A stretch of 64,000 nucleotides of DNA from NCBI RefSeq assembly GCF_003265345.1, contig NZ_QFWW01000002.1:1-64000 (forward strand), in the 5' to 3' direction. The notes beneath the pieces are model-generated. The model had not been told where the DNA came from. It ran no database searches and saw only the letters and a list, made by a program, of their open reading frames with translations. Source of the stretch: Lentzea terrae. Its GTDB lineage: Bacteria; Actinomycetota; Actinomycetes; Mycobacteriales; Pseudonocardiaceae. Position 1 is the first letter of the stretch, and each line of letters begins with the position of its first letter. A program made the translations under genes and the position numbers. This document shows, one piece after another, positions 41,702-50,502 of this stretch.

Positions 41702-42901
41702 GTGACCGTGAGCACAACTGAGGCGATTTTCAGTGGTGGTGAGTCGACGTTCGACTGGATCGACGTCCGCTCTGAAGCGCGTGCCAAGGCGGGCTTGACC
41801 CGCCGCGTCCGGCCGCGCACGGCGGACTCGACGGACCTCGACCTCGCCAGCAACGACTACCTCGGGCTCGCGAAGGACAAGCGCGTCGCGGGTGCCGCGG
41901 CCGCCGCCACTTTGAAGTGGGGCGCGGGTTCGACGGGGTCGCGCCTGGTCACGGGCTCCACGGAGCTGCACGCCGAGCTGGAGTACGAGCTCGCGAACTT
42001 CTGCGGCGCCCAGTCGGCGCTGGTGTTCAGCAGCGGCTACCTGGCGAATCTCGGCGCGGTCACCGCCTTGTCCGGTCCCGGCACGGCGATCGTGGCCGAC
42101 CAGCACATCCACGCGTCGCTGATCGACGGCACGCGGCTGTCCAAGGCGGATGTCGTCGTCGCGGACCACTGCGACGTCGGCAAGGTCCGGCACGCATTGC
42201 AGACCCGCGGCAAGCGGCGCGCGATCGTGGTCACCGACTCGGTCTTCTCCGTCGACGGCGACATCGCGCCGCTCAACGAACTGCACGAGGCCTGCCGCGC
42301 GACCGGTGCCGCACTGGTGGTCGACGACGCGCACGGGCTCGGCGTCGTCGGACCCGGCGGACGGGGCGCGGTCGCCGAGGCGGGCATCATCAAGGCGCCG
42401 GACGTGATCACCACGCTGACGCTGAGCAAGTCGCTCGGCGCGCAGGGCGGTGCGGTGCTCGGCCCGAGCCGGGTGATCAAGCACCTGATCGACACCGCGC
42501 GCACGTTCATCTTCGACACGGGCCTCGCGCCGAGCAGCGCGGCGGCGGCACTGGCCGCCATCAAGATCCTGCGCGAGGAGCCGGACCGCCCCGAACGCGC
42601 GCTGACCGTGGCGCACGACCTGAGCAACCGCCTGAAGGAAGCCGGTTTCCAGGTCAGCACGCCCACGGCCGCCGTCGTGAGCGTGCGGGCGCCGTCGCCG
42701 GAACAGGCCTTCAAGTGGGCCGAGGCGTGCCGCACGAGCGGCGTGGTCGTCGGCTGCTTCCGGCCGCCGTCGGTGCCGGACCAGATCAGCAGGCTGCGGC
42801 TCACCGCGCGCGCCGATCTGACCGAGGCCGACATCGAGCGCGCGGTGCGCGTGATCAGGGAGTGCGCCGCATCCGCAGGTGTGGAATCCCGTCCTCGATG
42901 A
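41702..42901 (+). CDS. bioF: 8-amino-7-oxononanoate synthase family (BioF)
   Basis: A 399-residue alpha-oxoamine synthase: joins pimeloyl-CoA (or ACP) and alanine in biotin synthesis. NDYLGLAKDKRV, GSTGSRLVTGSTELHAELE, VVDDAHGLGVVG and LTLSKSLGAQGG (PLP Lys243) are in order. KBL-like aminotransferases look alike, so 2-amino-3-ketobutyrate ligase remains possible. GTG 41702 has GGGAG upstream. No other biotin gene is beside it. The last 47 bases overlap a convergent GNAT gene. Confidence 0.92.
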   Translation: MTVSTTEAIFSGGESTFDWIDVRSEARAKAGLTRRVRPRTADSTDLDLASNDYLGLAKDKRVAGAAAAATLKWGAGSTGSRLVTGSTELHAELEYELANFCGAQSALVFSSGYLANLGAVTALSGPGTAIVADQHIHASLIDGTRLSKADVVVADHCDVGKVRHALQTRGKRRAIVVTDSVFSVDGDIAPLNELHEACRATGAALVVDDAHGLGVVGPGGRGAVAEAGIIKAPDVITTLTLSKSLGAQGGAVLGPSRVIKHLIDTARTFIFDTGLAPSSAAAALAAIKILREEPDRPERALTVAHDLSNRLKEAGFQVSTPTAAVVSVRAPSPEQAFKWAEACRTSGVVVGCFRPPSVPDQISRLRLTARADLTEADIERAVRVIRECAASAGVESRPR

Positions 42902-43313
42902 ACTCCGCCCCTTCGGCCACGAAGCCGAACGACGCGTAGAAGTCCGCGACGTAGGTCTGCGAGTCGAGCACGCACGGCGCGTTGCCCACGTCAACCAACG
43001 CCGCCTGCATCAGCCGGCGGCTGAAGCCACGACCGCGGGCCATGCGCGCGGTGACGACGCGGCCGATGCGGAACGTGCCGTCGGGCTCCTCGAGCAGGCG
43101 CAGGTACGCGAGCGGATCGGGGGAACCGTCAGCTTCCAGCCAGAAGTGGCGCGTGCCCTGTTCGAGGTCACGGCCGTCCACGTCGCAGTAGATGCTGTTC
43201 TGCTCGACGACGAACACGTCCTGGCGCAGCCGCAGGATCGCGTAGAGCTGGGCGGGGCTCAGGTCGAGCCCCCACTGCCGCCGCAAAGTGGCGGGAAACG
43301 GTGTGGTTCGCAC
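42855..43313 (-). CDS. ElaA-type GNAT acetyltransferase
   Basis: A 152-residue GNAT of the ElaA type: LYAILRLRQDVFVVEQNSIY is the family signature, then RHFWLEADG, IGRVVTARMARGRGFSRRLM (acetyl-CoA loop) and FYASFGFVAEGAEFIEDGIP. The function of ElaA proteins is unknown. GTG 43313 is chosen because the family starts there and AAGGTG lies just upstream; its start is 13 bases after the stop of the upstream protease gene. Confidence 0.88.
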   Translation of the reverse strand: MRTTPFPATLRRQWGLDLSPAQLYAILRLRQDVFVVEQNSIYCDVDGRDLEQGTRHFWLEADGSPDPLAYLRLLEEPDGTFRIGRVVTARMARGRGFSRRLMQAALVDVGNAPCVLDSQTYVADFYASFGFVAEGAEFIEDGIPHLRMRRTP

Positions 43314-43326
43314 CGCACCTTGGATA

Positions 43327-44058
43327 TCAGAAGCCCAGCACCGACCGGTAGTGAACCAGCCGGGTGTAGACGCCCGGTTCATCTGCCCGCGCACAGCCGC
43401 GCCCGAACGACACGACGCCCGCGAGCCTGCCCCGCACCACCAGCGGCCCGCCGGAGTCGCCCGTGCACGCGTCCCGGCCGCCACGACCGGCGCACAACAT
43501 CGCGCCCGGCCGGAAATCCGGTTCCTTCAGCAGGCACTCCTGGTCCGACAGGATCGGCACCGTCACCTTGCGCAGCGACATCGCGGGCGGGGTGTCCTCC
43601 GCCGTGCGGCCCCAGCCGAGCACCACGCCCTCGTCGCCGGCCTCGCCGAGTGCGATCGTCCGGTGCGGCAGCCCGTGGGCCAGGGTCAGCACCGCCACGT
43701 CGTCGCCCTTGGTGACCTCGCGGTAGTCCGGGTGCCGCCACACGTTCGCGACCTGCGCGACCACGCCTTCCTGACCCCGCAGGTCGGTGCGGCCGGCGAC
43801 CACGCGCAGCTGCTCGGCCGGGCGCTGGTTCTTGCCGAGCACGCCCTTGAGCGTCGCGCAGTGCGCGGCCGTCATGACCTTGTCCGGGGCGACCAGCGCG
43901 CCACCGCAGATCAGCTGGCCGTCGGGGGTGGTGATCGCCACAACCCACGGGGTGTCCGCCACCCGCGCGGGTGTCCCCCCGACGATCGCATCAGCCGTCG
44001 ACGCACCGCTGACCAGCGCGATCACCGCCGCGAGCACGGCAAACCGCTTACCCCTCAC
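43327..44058 (-). CDS. Secreted trypsin-like serine protease (S1)
   Basis: A 243-residue S1 protease with signal peptide (residues 1-24, ends TADA), mature IVGGTPAR, His in [10 protein letters not shown], Asp in DDVAVLTLA and Ser in GDSGGPLV with CTGDSGG. The specificity-pocket residue before the Cys is Asp ([10 protein letters not shown]), fitting trypsin-like cleavage. GTG 44058 has GGAG site upstream. Second of four S1 proteases in the window. Confidence 0.92.
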   Translation of the reverse strand: MRGKRFAVLAAVIALVSGASTADAIVGGTPARVADTPWVVAITTPDGQLICGGALVAPDKVMTAAHCATLKGVLGKNQRPAEQLRVVAGRTDLRGQEGVVAQVANVWRHPDYREVTKGDDVAVLTLAHGLPHRTIALGEAGDEGVVLGWGRTAEDTPPAMSLRKVTVPILSDQECLLKEPDFRPGAMLCAGRGGRDACTGDSGGPLVVRGRLAGVVSFGRGCARADEPGVYTRLVHYRSVLGF

Positions 44059-44206
44059 GGACCACTCCTCGTTGCGCCAGGTGGACGATTGGTCACCAAC
44101 CGTAGCGATCGCGCTAGGACGGCGTCAAAACCGGAGATTCTCGTGTTAGTGTCCCGTTGGACCGAAGATTTTACGGTCAGTGGTGTAGCTCACGGGGGTA
44201 TGTACG

Positions 44207-44815
44207 GTGTTGTTCGACTTCGGCCAGGTTCCGGCCTTTCTCATCGCGTGCGCGGTCGTCATCGTGACCCCCGGCGTTGACGCGTTCCTGCTGCTGCGCA
44301 CGTCACTGCGGTCCGGCACCCGCTCGGGACTGCTCGCACTGGCCGGCATCCACTCGGCGGCGGCGGTCCAGGTGGCGCTGGTGATCTCGGGCCTCGGCGT
44401 GGTGCTCGCGCAGTACCCGATGTTGCTCACGGCGCTGCGCTGGATCGGCGCCGGCTACCTGCTCTACCTGGCGGTTTCCATCGCACGCGGGCTCATCAAG
44501 CGCTCCGGTGGCGAGCCGGAGGAGGTCATGAGCGACCGGCCGTTCCGGCAGGGCTTCCTGACCAACATCACGAACCCGAAGATGCTGCTGTTCTCGCTGG
44601 CTTTCCTGCCGCAGTTCATCGGATCGGGTGAACCGGCACCGCAGCTCGCGATGCTGGCCGTGCTGTTCCTCGGGCTCGCGGCGGTCTGGGAGCTGATGAT
44701 CGTGCTGGCGGCCTCGCGCGTGGCAGGCCGGCTCAAGCGGCCCGGCGTGACGACCGCGCTCGACGCGGTGTGCGCGGCCGTCTTCCTCACCATGTCCGTG
44801 GGCCTCGTGCTCTAG
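44207..44815 (+). CDS. LysE/RhtB-type amino-acid exporter
   Basis: A 202-residue integral membrane protein with five to six helices. PGVDAFLLLRTSLRSGTRSG is the conserved N-terminal loop and RQGFLTNITNPKMLLFSLAFLPQF the central motif of the LysE/RhtB family; substrate most likely an amino acid or similar metabolite. GTG 44207 has GGGGG upstream. It is convergent with the beta-lactamase-like gene, overlapping it by four bases. Confidence 0.92.
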   Translation: MLFDFGQVPAFLIACAVVIVTPGVDAFLLLRTSLRSGTRSGLLALAGIHSAAAVQVALVISGLGVVLAQYPMLLTALRWIGAGYLLYLAVSIARGLIKRSGGEPEEVMSDRPFRQGFLTNITNPKMLLFSLAFLPQFIGSGEPAPQLAMLAVLFLGLAAVWELMIVLAASRVAGRLKRPGVTTALDAVCAAVFLTMSVGLVL

Positions 44816-46116
44816 CCGACCTTCGGCGCCGCACGCATTCCGATGTAGCAGTAGCCACCGGAAAAGACGACCGGCATGAAGTCGTCCTGGAACGACGACC
44901 CGGCGCCGGTGGCCGCGAAGACGTTGTGCGCCACGGGGATCAGCTCCATGTCCATGGACGGGTAGATCGCCATGTCGTCCACGAACTCGTACCGCGCCTT
45001 GCGACCGTCGATCGTGATGACCACACCCTCGCGCTTGTAGACCCCGTCGTACGGAGCCATGTCCACCTCAAAGGGCTCGGCGGGCGGCGCGAACGGCGGC
45101 GGCATCTCGACGCCGAACTGGCCGAGCAACGAGCGAAGGATCGCCGACGACAACGGCCGCGCACCGCCGCCGTTGGTCAGCAACGCAATGGCCACACCAG
45201 TCTCCGGAATCACGCGCAGGTAGGCGTACTGACCGGTGGCGGCGCCGTCGTGGCCGATGCCGGGCGTGCCGGTGAAGTCGTAGAGCGTCCACCCGAGGCC
45301 CCAGCCGTCCGCGCTGACGGTCCACTTGTCCGGCACGTCGACCTGGCGTTCCTGCATGAGGGCAACGGTTTCCGGCTTCAGCACGGTGCTGTCGAGGTGC
45401 GCCTGGACCAGCCGGACGAGGTCACCGGCACTCGCGCAGACGGCAGCCGCGGGACCGGCGGCACGGGGCATCAGGTCCCACACCGGAGTGGGCGCACCGT
45501 TGAAGTGCCCGACGGCAGCGCGGAACCGCAGCACGTCCTCCGGCAGCGTCATGGTGTGCGCCAGTCCGAGGGGCGTGAGCACGCGGTCGGCGAGCGCCTG
45601 GTTCCAGGTCGTGCCGGTGAGCACCTCGACGATCCGGCCGAGCACGACGTAGCCGGCCCCGCTGTAGGAGACGGTCGAGCCCGGCGGCACGTCCTGACCG
45701 AGCCGCACGCACGCCGCCACGTACCTCTCGATGCAGTCGTCGCCACGGCCGGTGTCGGGCTGGAAGTCGCCACTCAGTCCGCTGGTGTGGCTGAGCAGCT
45801 GCCGAACGGTGATCTTGCTCGTCGCCTCGGGGTCGGCGACCCGGAAGTCCGGCAGCACGTCCACCACTCGGGCGTCGAGGTCGAGCAGACCCTCCTCGAC
45901 CAGCGACATCACCAGCGTCGCGGTGTAGATCTTCGCGATCGAGCCGAGCTGGAAGACCGAGTCGGTGGTCGCTTCAACGCCGGTCGCGGTGTTCAGCACA
46001 CCGCTGGCGAACTCGTGGATCTCACCGTCGACCAGCACGGCGAGCGTCGCGCCGGGAACGTCGTGCTCCGCGCGGAGGGTGTCGAGCAGGTCCTGTGCGT
46101 ACAGTGTTCGCGTCAT
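44812..46116 (-). CDS. Class C beta-lactamase-like serine hydrolase
   Basis: A 434-residue beta-lactamase/transpeptidase-fold hydrolase. SxxK in FQLGSIAKIYTATL, YSG in TVSYSGAGY (YxN position, Asn lost), and GIGHDGAATG as the HxG (KTG-equivalent) strand, so esterase or peptidase activity is likelier than beta-lactam resistance. The last about 100 residues form an extra lipocalin-like domain. No signal peptide, so cytoplasmic. The ATG sits inside a perfect palindrome (46097-46131), the likely operator of the divergent TetR gene. Confidence 0.9.
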   Translation of the reverse strand: MTRTLYAQDLLDTLRAEHDVPGATLAVLVDGEIHEFASGVLNTATGVEATTDSVFQLGSIAKIYTATLVMSLVEEGLLDLDARVVDVLPDFRVADPEATSKITVRQLLSHTSGLSGDFQPDTGRGDDCIERYVAACVRLGQDVPPGSTVSYSGAGYVVLGRIVEVLTGTTWNQALADRVLTPLGLAHTMTLPEDVLRFRAAVGHFNGAPTPVWDLMPRAAGPAAAVCASAGDLVRLVQAHLDSTVLKPETVALMQERQVDVPDKWTVSADGWGLGWTLYDFTGTPGIGHDGAATGQYAYLRVIPETGVAIALLTNGGGARPLSSAILRSLLGQFGVEMPPPFAPPAEPFEVDMAPYDGVYKREGVVITIDGRKARYEFVDDMAIYPSMDMELIPVAHNVFAATGAGSSFQDDFMPVVFSGGYCYIGMRAAPKVG

Positions 46117-46160
46117 GCGAACACTGTACGCAGATCGCGAAGCTGTACGCAAGTGCGTAC
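46097..46160. promoter_or_regulatory. TetR-type operators over the beta-lactamase start
   Basis: GCGTACAGTGTTCGC and GCGAACACTGTACGC are perfect 15-base inverted repeats around GTCAT (46097-46131); the centre contains the start codon of the hydrolase gene. A second palindrome GTACGC-AAGT-GCGTAC lies at 46145-46160, close to the tetR start (46170). Confidence 0.8.
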
Positions 46161-46169
46161 GGTGAACGC

Positions 46170-46793
46170 ATGATCTCGTCGGTGTGGACGCGGGAGCAGC
46201 GGCCCCGCGCGGGCCTGAGCCAGGACCGGATCGTGGCGGCGGCCGTGGAACTGCTGGACGCGGACGGCCTGGAGGCGTTGTCGATGCGCACGCTCGCCGC
46301 CCGGATGGACACGAAGGCCACGTCGCTCTACCGGCACGTGGCGAACAAGGACGAGCTGATCGAGCTCGTCGTGGACGAGGCGTACGGCGAGATGGAGGTG
46401 CCTGCGGAGGGACCGTGGCGCACGTCTGTCGCCGATGCGGCCCGCAGCCTGCGCGCCGTGGTGCTGCGGCACCCGTGGGTGGCTTCGGTGCTCGGCCAGG
46501 TCGGCTTGGCGGAACTGGGGCCGAACCTGTCGGACCGCTCCGCGCGGCTGCTGGCGTTGTTCGTCGGCGCCGGGTTTCCCGACGACGAGGCCGATCTGGC
46601 GATGAAGACGATGCTCGGCTACGTGGTCGGCATGACCGTGAGCGAGGCGGCGTACGTGCAGCTGCTGGCGCGCAGTGGCCAGTCCGAGGACGAGCTCGTC
46701 GTTCGTGGCGTAACGTCGAAAGCGTTGCGAGACAAGACTTTCGAGTACGGACTGGAACGCGTGCTCGCCGGACTGGGTGAAGGCAGGTCGTAA
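46170..46793 (+). CDS. TetR family regulator with TetR-like C-terminal domain
   Basis: A 207-residue regulator. HTH: DRIVAAAVELLDADGLE and LAARMDTKATSLYRHVANKDEL, the arrangement of TetR(class A/D) proteins, and the C-terminal helices (RHPWVASVLGQ, LGYVVGMTVSEAAYVQL) match the tetracycline-repressor-like C-domain. It very probably represses the divergent hydrolase gene by binding the palindromes between them and itself. The next gene starts five bases after its stop. Confidence 0.92.
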   Translation: MISSVWTREQRPRAGLSQDRIVAAAVELLDADGLEALSMRTLAARMDTKATSLYRHVANKDELIELVVDEAYGEMEVPAEGPWRTSVADAARSLRAVVLRHPWVASVLGQVGLAELGPNLSDRSARLLALFVGAGFPDDEADLAMKTMLGYVVGMTVSEAAYVQLLARSGQSEDELVVRGVTSKALRDKTFEYGLERVLAGLGEGRS

Positions 46794-46798
46794 CCACG

Positions 46799-48985
46799 GT
46801 GGCGGATCGACTGCAGGCCCTGCGCGCTGCGCTGACCGCACGTCCCGGCGAGCCGGTGCCGTTCGACGCGCTGGTGGGCCTGGTGTGGCCGGACGAGCCG
46901 CCGAAACACCCGCGCGCGGCGTTGCGCACGCTGGTCAGCAGACTGCGCGCGACCGACCAGGTGATCACCGAACCCGCCGGGTACCGGCTCGTCCCACGCC
47001 CGCCCGCACCGTGCCAGCTGCCGGCCGACCTGCCCGACTTCGTTGGCAGGAAAGAGGAAATCGCCCGGCTGGAGCTCATCGACGCGCCGGTGCTTGCGAT
47101 CACCGGACTGCCGGGCGTCGGCAAGACGGTCCTCGCGATCCGGGAAGCCCACCGGCTGCGCGAGCGGTTCCCCGACGGGCAGCTGTACGTCAACCTGCGC
47201 GGCTTCTCCACCGGGCCGTCGATGACGGTCGAGCAGGCGCTGGCCCGGTTCGTGAAGGCGCTGGGCGGCGGGCCGAACGACGACTACCGCGAGCTGCTCA
47301 GGAACCGGCGGGTGCTCGTGGTGCTCGACAACGCGACCGCCGAGGTGATCGCGCCGCTGCTGCCGGACACGCCCGGCTGTGCCGCGCTGGTCACGAGCCG
47401 CTCGGACCTGCCGCAGTTCGCCCAGGTCAAGCTCGGTGTGCTGGCCGAGCAGGAGGCGCACGAGCTGCTCAAGGGCATGCGCGTCGAGGGCGACACGAGC
47501 GAGTTGATCAGGCTCTGCGGGCGGTTGCCGCTGGCCCTGCGGATCGCCGGGGCGAACCTCGCCGGACGCCACCTGCCGGACTACGTCGAGGAGCTGCGCG
47601 AGCACCGGCTCAGGGCGTTGGAGATCGAGGAGGACGACACGGCCGTGCAGGCGACGTTCGACCTCTCCTACCGCAAGCTCTCCCCGCAGGCGCGGCGGAC
47701 GTTCGACTTCCTCGGCGCGGTGCCCGGCCCGGACATCCCGCGCGGCCTGGCCGGAGCACCGGTCGACGAACTGGTCACGGCGAACCTGGTGCAGCGCAAC
47801 GGTGATCGCTACCAGCTGCACGACCTCCTGCGCCTGTACGCCCACGAACGAGCGACGCCGGCAGATCGGCGCACCGTCTTCGACTGGTACCTCAGGCACG
47901 CGGACGGCGCCGAAGCCGAGCTGAACGCCGGCTTCACCCGCCTGTTGCCGGTCACCAGCGACCCGATCCCGTTCGCGGACCGGGAGACCGCGACGGCGTG
48001 GTTCGAGACGGAACGGCTCAACCTCGTCGCACTCGCGCAGGACCGCCCCGACGCCGGGCTGGTCGCGGCGATGCGCGGGTACCTGCTGCTGGCCGGCTAC
48101 TACGGCGAGCTGCGCACCATCGCGAACGCCGCGCTGCAGAGCGGCGAGACCGGACAACGGGCCGCGGCGATGCGCGTGTGTCTCGCGTACCTCGACTGGC
48201 GGTTCGGCGCGCACCGGGCCGCGATCCGCCACTGCGAGCTGGCGATCGCCGAGTTCCGCGCCGCCGGCCGGCAGGCGGAAGAGGCGACCGCGCTCAACAT
48301 CCTCGCCGGGATCTACCACGACATCGGCGAACTGGACCGCGCGAGCGAACACCTCAGCGCGGCACTGGAGCTGTACGGGCCGAACGGCATGCACGCACAG
48401 CTCACCGGCGGTCTCGGCAACCTCGGCCTGGTCGAGCTGGAGCTCGGGCGGCTCGACTCCGCAGAAGAGGTGCTCCGGCGATCCGTGCGGCTCGCGCGAG
48501 AGCTCGACGACGTGCAGCACACGTCCAACGGGCTCAACAACCTCGCTGTCGTGCTGGCCGCGCAGCACAAGCACACCGAGGCCGATGCGGTCTTCCGGGA
48601 AGCGCTGGAAATGTCGCAACGGCATGGAATGCGGCCGATCGAGATGTCCGCGCGGGTCGAGTACGCGGAACTGCTCATCGCGACGGACCGCCGGGAAGAG
48701 GCCCGCGAACACGCCGAACGCGCGCTCGAACTCGCCGGCGACGACGACCTGTTCATCGAGGTCGACGCCTGCCTCGTGCTCGCGGAGGTGAACCGTTCGG
48801 TCGCCGAGTACGACGAGGTTCTGCGCCGTGCCACCGAAGCCGAGTTCCGCATCATCGAAGTCCGTGCACTCGCCGGAAAAGCCGCACTTCTGCAGGACAA
48901 GGCGTTGTACGACAAGGCAATCGAACGGGCCGAGAGCGCCGGGCTGCGCTACCGGGCAGACCTGATCAGGAGAGATAGGTCTTGA
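46799..48985 (+). CDS. Winged-helix / NB-ARC / TPR regulator without BTAD domain
   Basis: A 728-residue AfsR-like protein. Residues 1-70 are a winged-helix remnant (PFDALVGLVWPDEPPKHPRA, ALRTLVSRLRA), directly followed by an NB-ARC ATPase (P-loop ITGLPGVGKTVLA at about 102-109, Walker B RVLVVLDNA, GRLPLALRIAG) and, from about residue 330, TPR repeats. The bacterial activation domain usual in AfsR/SARP proteins is absent, so DNA binding may work differently. Cotranscription with the TetR gene five bases upstream is likely. Its 3' end overlaps the convergent protease gene by 20 bases. Confidence 0.9.
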   Translation: MADRLQALRAALTARPGEPVPFDALVGLVWPDEPPKHPRAALRTLVSRLRATDQVITEPAGYRLVPRPPAPCQLPADLPDFVGRKEEIARLELIDAPVLAITGLPGVGKTVLAIREAHRLRERFPDGQLYVNLRGFSTGPSMTVEQALARFVKALGGGPNDDYRELLRNRRVLVVLDNATAEVIAPLLPDTPGCAALVTSRSDLPQFAQVKLGVLAEQEAHELLKGMRVEGDTSELIRLCGRLPLALRIAGANLAGRHLPDYVEELREHRLRALEIEEDDTAVQATFDLSYRKLSPQARRTFDFLGAVPGPDIPRGLAGAPVDELVTANLVQRNGDRYQLHDLLRLYAHERATPADRRTVFDWYLRHADGAEAELNAGFTRLLPVTSDPIPFADRETATAWFETERLNLVALAQDRPDAGLVAAMRGYLLLAGYYGELRTIANAALQSGETGQRAAAMRVCLAYLDWRFGAHRAAIRHCELAIAEFRAAGRQAEEATALNILAGIYHDIGELDRASEHLSAALELYGPNGMHAQLTGGLGNLGLVELELGRLDSAEEVLRRSVRLARELDDVQHTSNGLNNLAVVLAAQHKHTEADAVFREALEMSQRHGMRPIEMSARVEYAELLIATDRREEAREHAERALELAGDDDLFIEVDACLVLAEVNRSVAEYDEVLRRATEAEFRIIEVRALAGKAALLQDKALYDKAIERAESAGLRYRADLIRRDRS

Positions 48986-49688
48986 CGCGCGTGTAGACGC
49001 CGGGCGTGTTCGGGCGTGCGCACCCGATGCCCCACGACACGATGCCCGCGAGCCGTCCGTCGACCACGAACGGACCGCCGGAGTCGTCGATGCACGAGTC
49101 GACCCCGCCCTCCGGGTAGCCCGCGCAGAACATCGCCGCCGGGTCGTACCGCGCATAGGCACCGGCGCACTGCGCGTCCGCCATGATCGGGATGGAAGCC
49201 TTGTGCAGCAACGGGCTCTTGTTCGTGTCGAGCTCCGCCTGGCGCCCCCACCCGTACACCACACCGACGTTGCGCGCCGCGTACACCGCGGTCGAGTCGG
49301 CAACCGGCAGCACGCGGTACGGCATCGGCTGGGCGAGCGTCAGCAACGCGATGTCCTTGCCGCGCGAGGGAGTCGAGTAGCCCTCCGCGATCTGGTACTT
49401 CGAGACGACCGACGTGCTGCCGCCGTCGGTGCGCAGATCGAGCTTGCCGCCCGCCACGGTGATCGAACTGGGCGTGCGGCCGTAGACGCAGTGCGCCGCC
49501 GTGGCCACCAGACCAGGTCCGACGAGTGCTCCTCCGCAGAACTGGTAGCCGGACGACGTCGTCAGGGCGACCATCCACGGCGCCTCGTCGGCGTTGTCGA
49601 CGACGACTCCGCCAACAATCCTGGGCGTCGCGTGCGCAGGGGTCACCGTGATCACGATCAGGGCCAGAACCGCTGCCGGCAGACGCAT
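48966..49688 (-). CDS. Secreted trypsin-like protease with altered GDSGG motif
   Basis: A 240-residue S1 homologue. Signal peptide about 1-22 (ends PAHA), mature IVGGVVVD, His in ATAAHCVYG, Asp in KDIALLTLA, Ser in CIDDSGGPF. The usual Gly of GDSGGP is Asp (DDSGG); Gly there forms the oxyanion hole, so activity may be low or lost. Other residues are kept. ATG 49688 gives a proper signal peptide. It follows the tandem neighbour gene at 49711 by 22 bases. Confidence 0.88.
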   Translation of the reverse strand: MRLPAAVLALIVITVTPAHATPRIVGGVVVDNADEAPWMVALTTSSGYQFCGGALVGPGLVATAAHCVYGRTPSSITVAGGKLDLRTDGGSTSVVSKYQIAEGYSTPSRGKDIALLTLAQPMPYRVLPVADSTAVYAARNVGVVYGWGRQAELDTNKSPLLHKASIPIMADAQCAGAYARYDPAAMFCAGYPEGGVDSCIDDSGGPFVVDGRLAGIVSWGIGCARPNTPGVYTRVKTYLS

Positions 49689-49710
49689 GCACCCCACTGA
49701 ACCCAGGGGT

Positions 49711-50487
49711 CTAGGGCTCGACAACTCCAGTCGGCAAAGCATCCACGACCGGGTGAAGATCCTTCGCGTACCGGGAGATCCGGACGTACACGCCGGGCTT
49801 GCCCCTGCGCGCACAGCCCTCGCCCCAGGACGTGACGCCGACCAGCTTGCCGTCCGCGACGATCGGGCCGCCGGAGTCGCCCTGGCAGGTGTCGATCTTG
49901 CCGGTCTCGTAGCCCGCGCAGAACATGTCCGTCTTCACGAACTGCGGGTAGGACTCGGCGCAGTAGGTGTCCGGCAGCACCGGCAGCACGGCCTGCATGA
50001 GGTAGCGCGAGGTCTTGCCGTTCTCGCTGGTGCGACCCCAGCCGAGGGCCCGCAGCTGAGTGCCGGGCTGGTAGAGCGCCCGGTCGGCCGGTTCGGCGAT
50101 GGGCAGCGGGGTGTACGGCAGCGGCTTGCGCAGCGTCAGGACGGCCAGGTCCTCGCCCTCGTCGGCAGCGACGTACTGCTTGTGGATCCAGATGTCCGCG
50201 AGCGCCACCGACATCCCCGAGTCCCGATCCAGCTTGTCCTCGCGACCCGCGACAACGCGCAGGTCACCGGGCGCGCGGCCGAGCGCGCAGTGCGCCGCGG
50301 TGAGCACCTTCGTCGGTGCGACGACGGTGCCACCGCAGAACTGCACGCCGTGGTCGTCGGTCAGGTAGACGACCCACGGGTTGGCCTCGATCGAGGCGCG
50401 CTCGCCGCCGATGACCTGCTCACCGGCGACGGCGACGCCACTCGTGACCAGCATTGCCGAGAGAACCAACACCAGGAGTCGTCTCAT
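49711..50487 (-). CDS. Secreted trypsin-like serine protease (S1)
   Basis: A 258-residue S1 protease. Signal peptide 1-21 (ends AVAG), mature VIGGERAS, His in VLTAAHCALG, Asp in EDLAVLTLR, Ser in TCQGDSGGPIV, with pocket Asp in IDTCQGD. Tandem with the 48966 gene, so the pair probably arose by duplication; the two share ALVG/GTVVAP-like segments. Its ATG starts the mature-length frame with a clean signal. Confidence 0.93.
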   Translation of the reverse strand: MRRLLVLVLSAMLVTSGVAVAGEQVIGGERASIEANPWVVYLTDDHGVQFCGGTVVAPTKVLTAAHCALGRAPGDLRVVAGREDKLDRDSGMSVALADIWIHKQYVAADEGEDLAVLTLRKPLPYTPLPIAEPADRALYQPGTQLRALGWGRTSENGKTSRYLMQAVLPVLPDTYCAESYPQFVKTDMFCAGYETGKIDTCQGDSGGPIVADGKLVGVTSWGEGCARRGKPGVYVRISRYAKDLHPVVDALPTGVVEP

Positions 50488-50502
50488 GACTCCAGATGGT
50501 AG

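Noticed and set aside
46619-49303. 894-codon minus-strand open frame
   Set aside because: Antisense shadow of the NB-ARC regulator gene, produced by strong GC bias at third positions.
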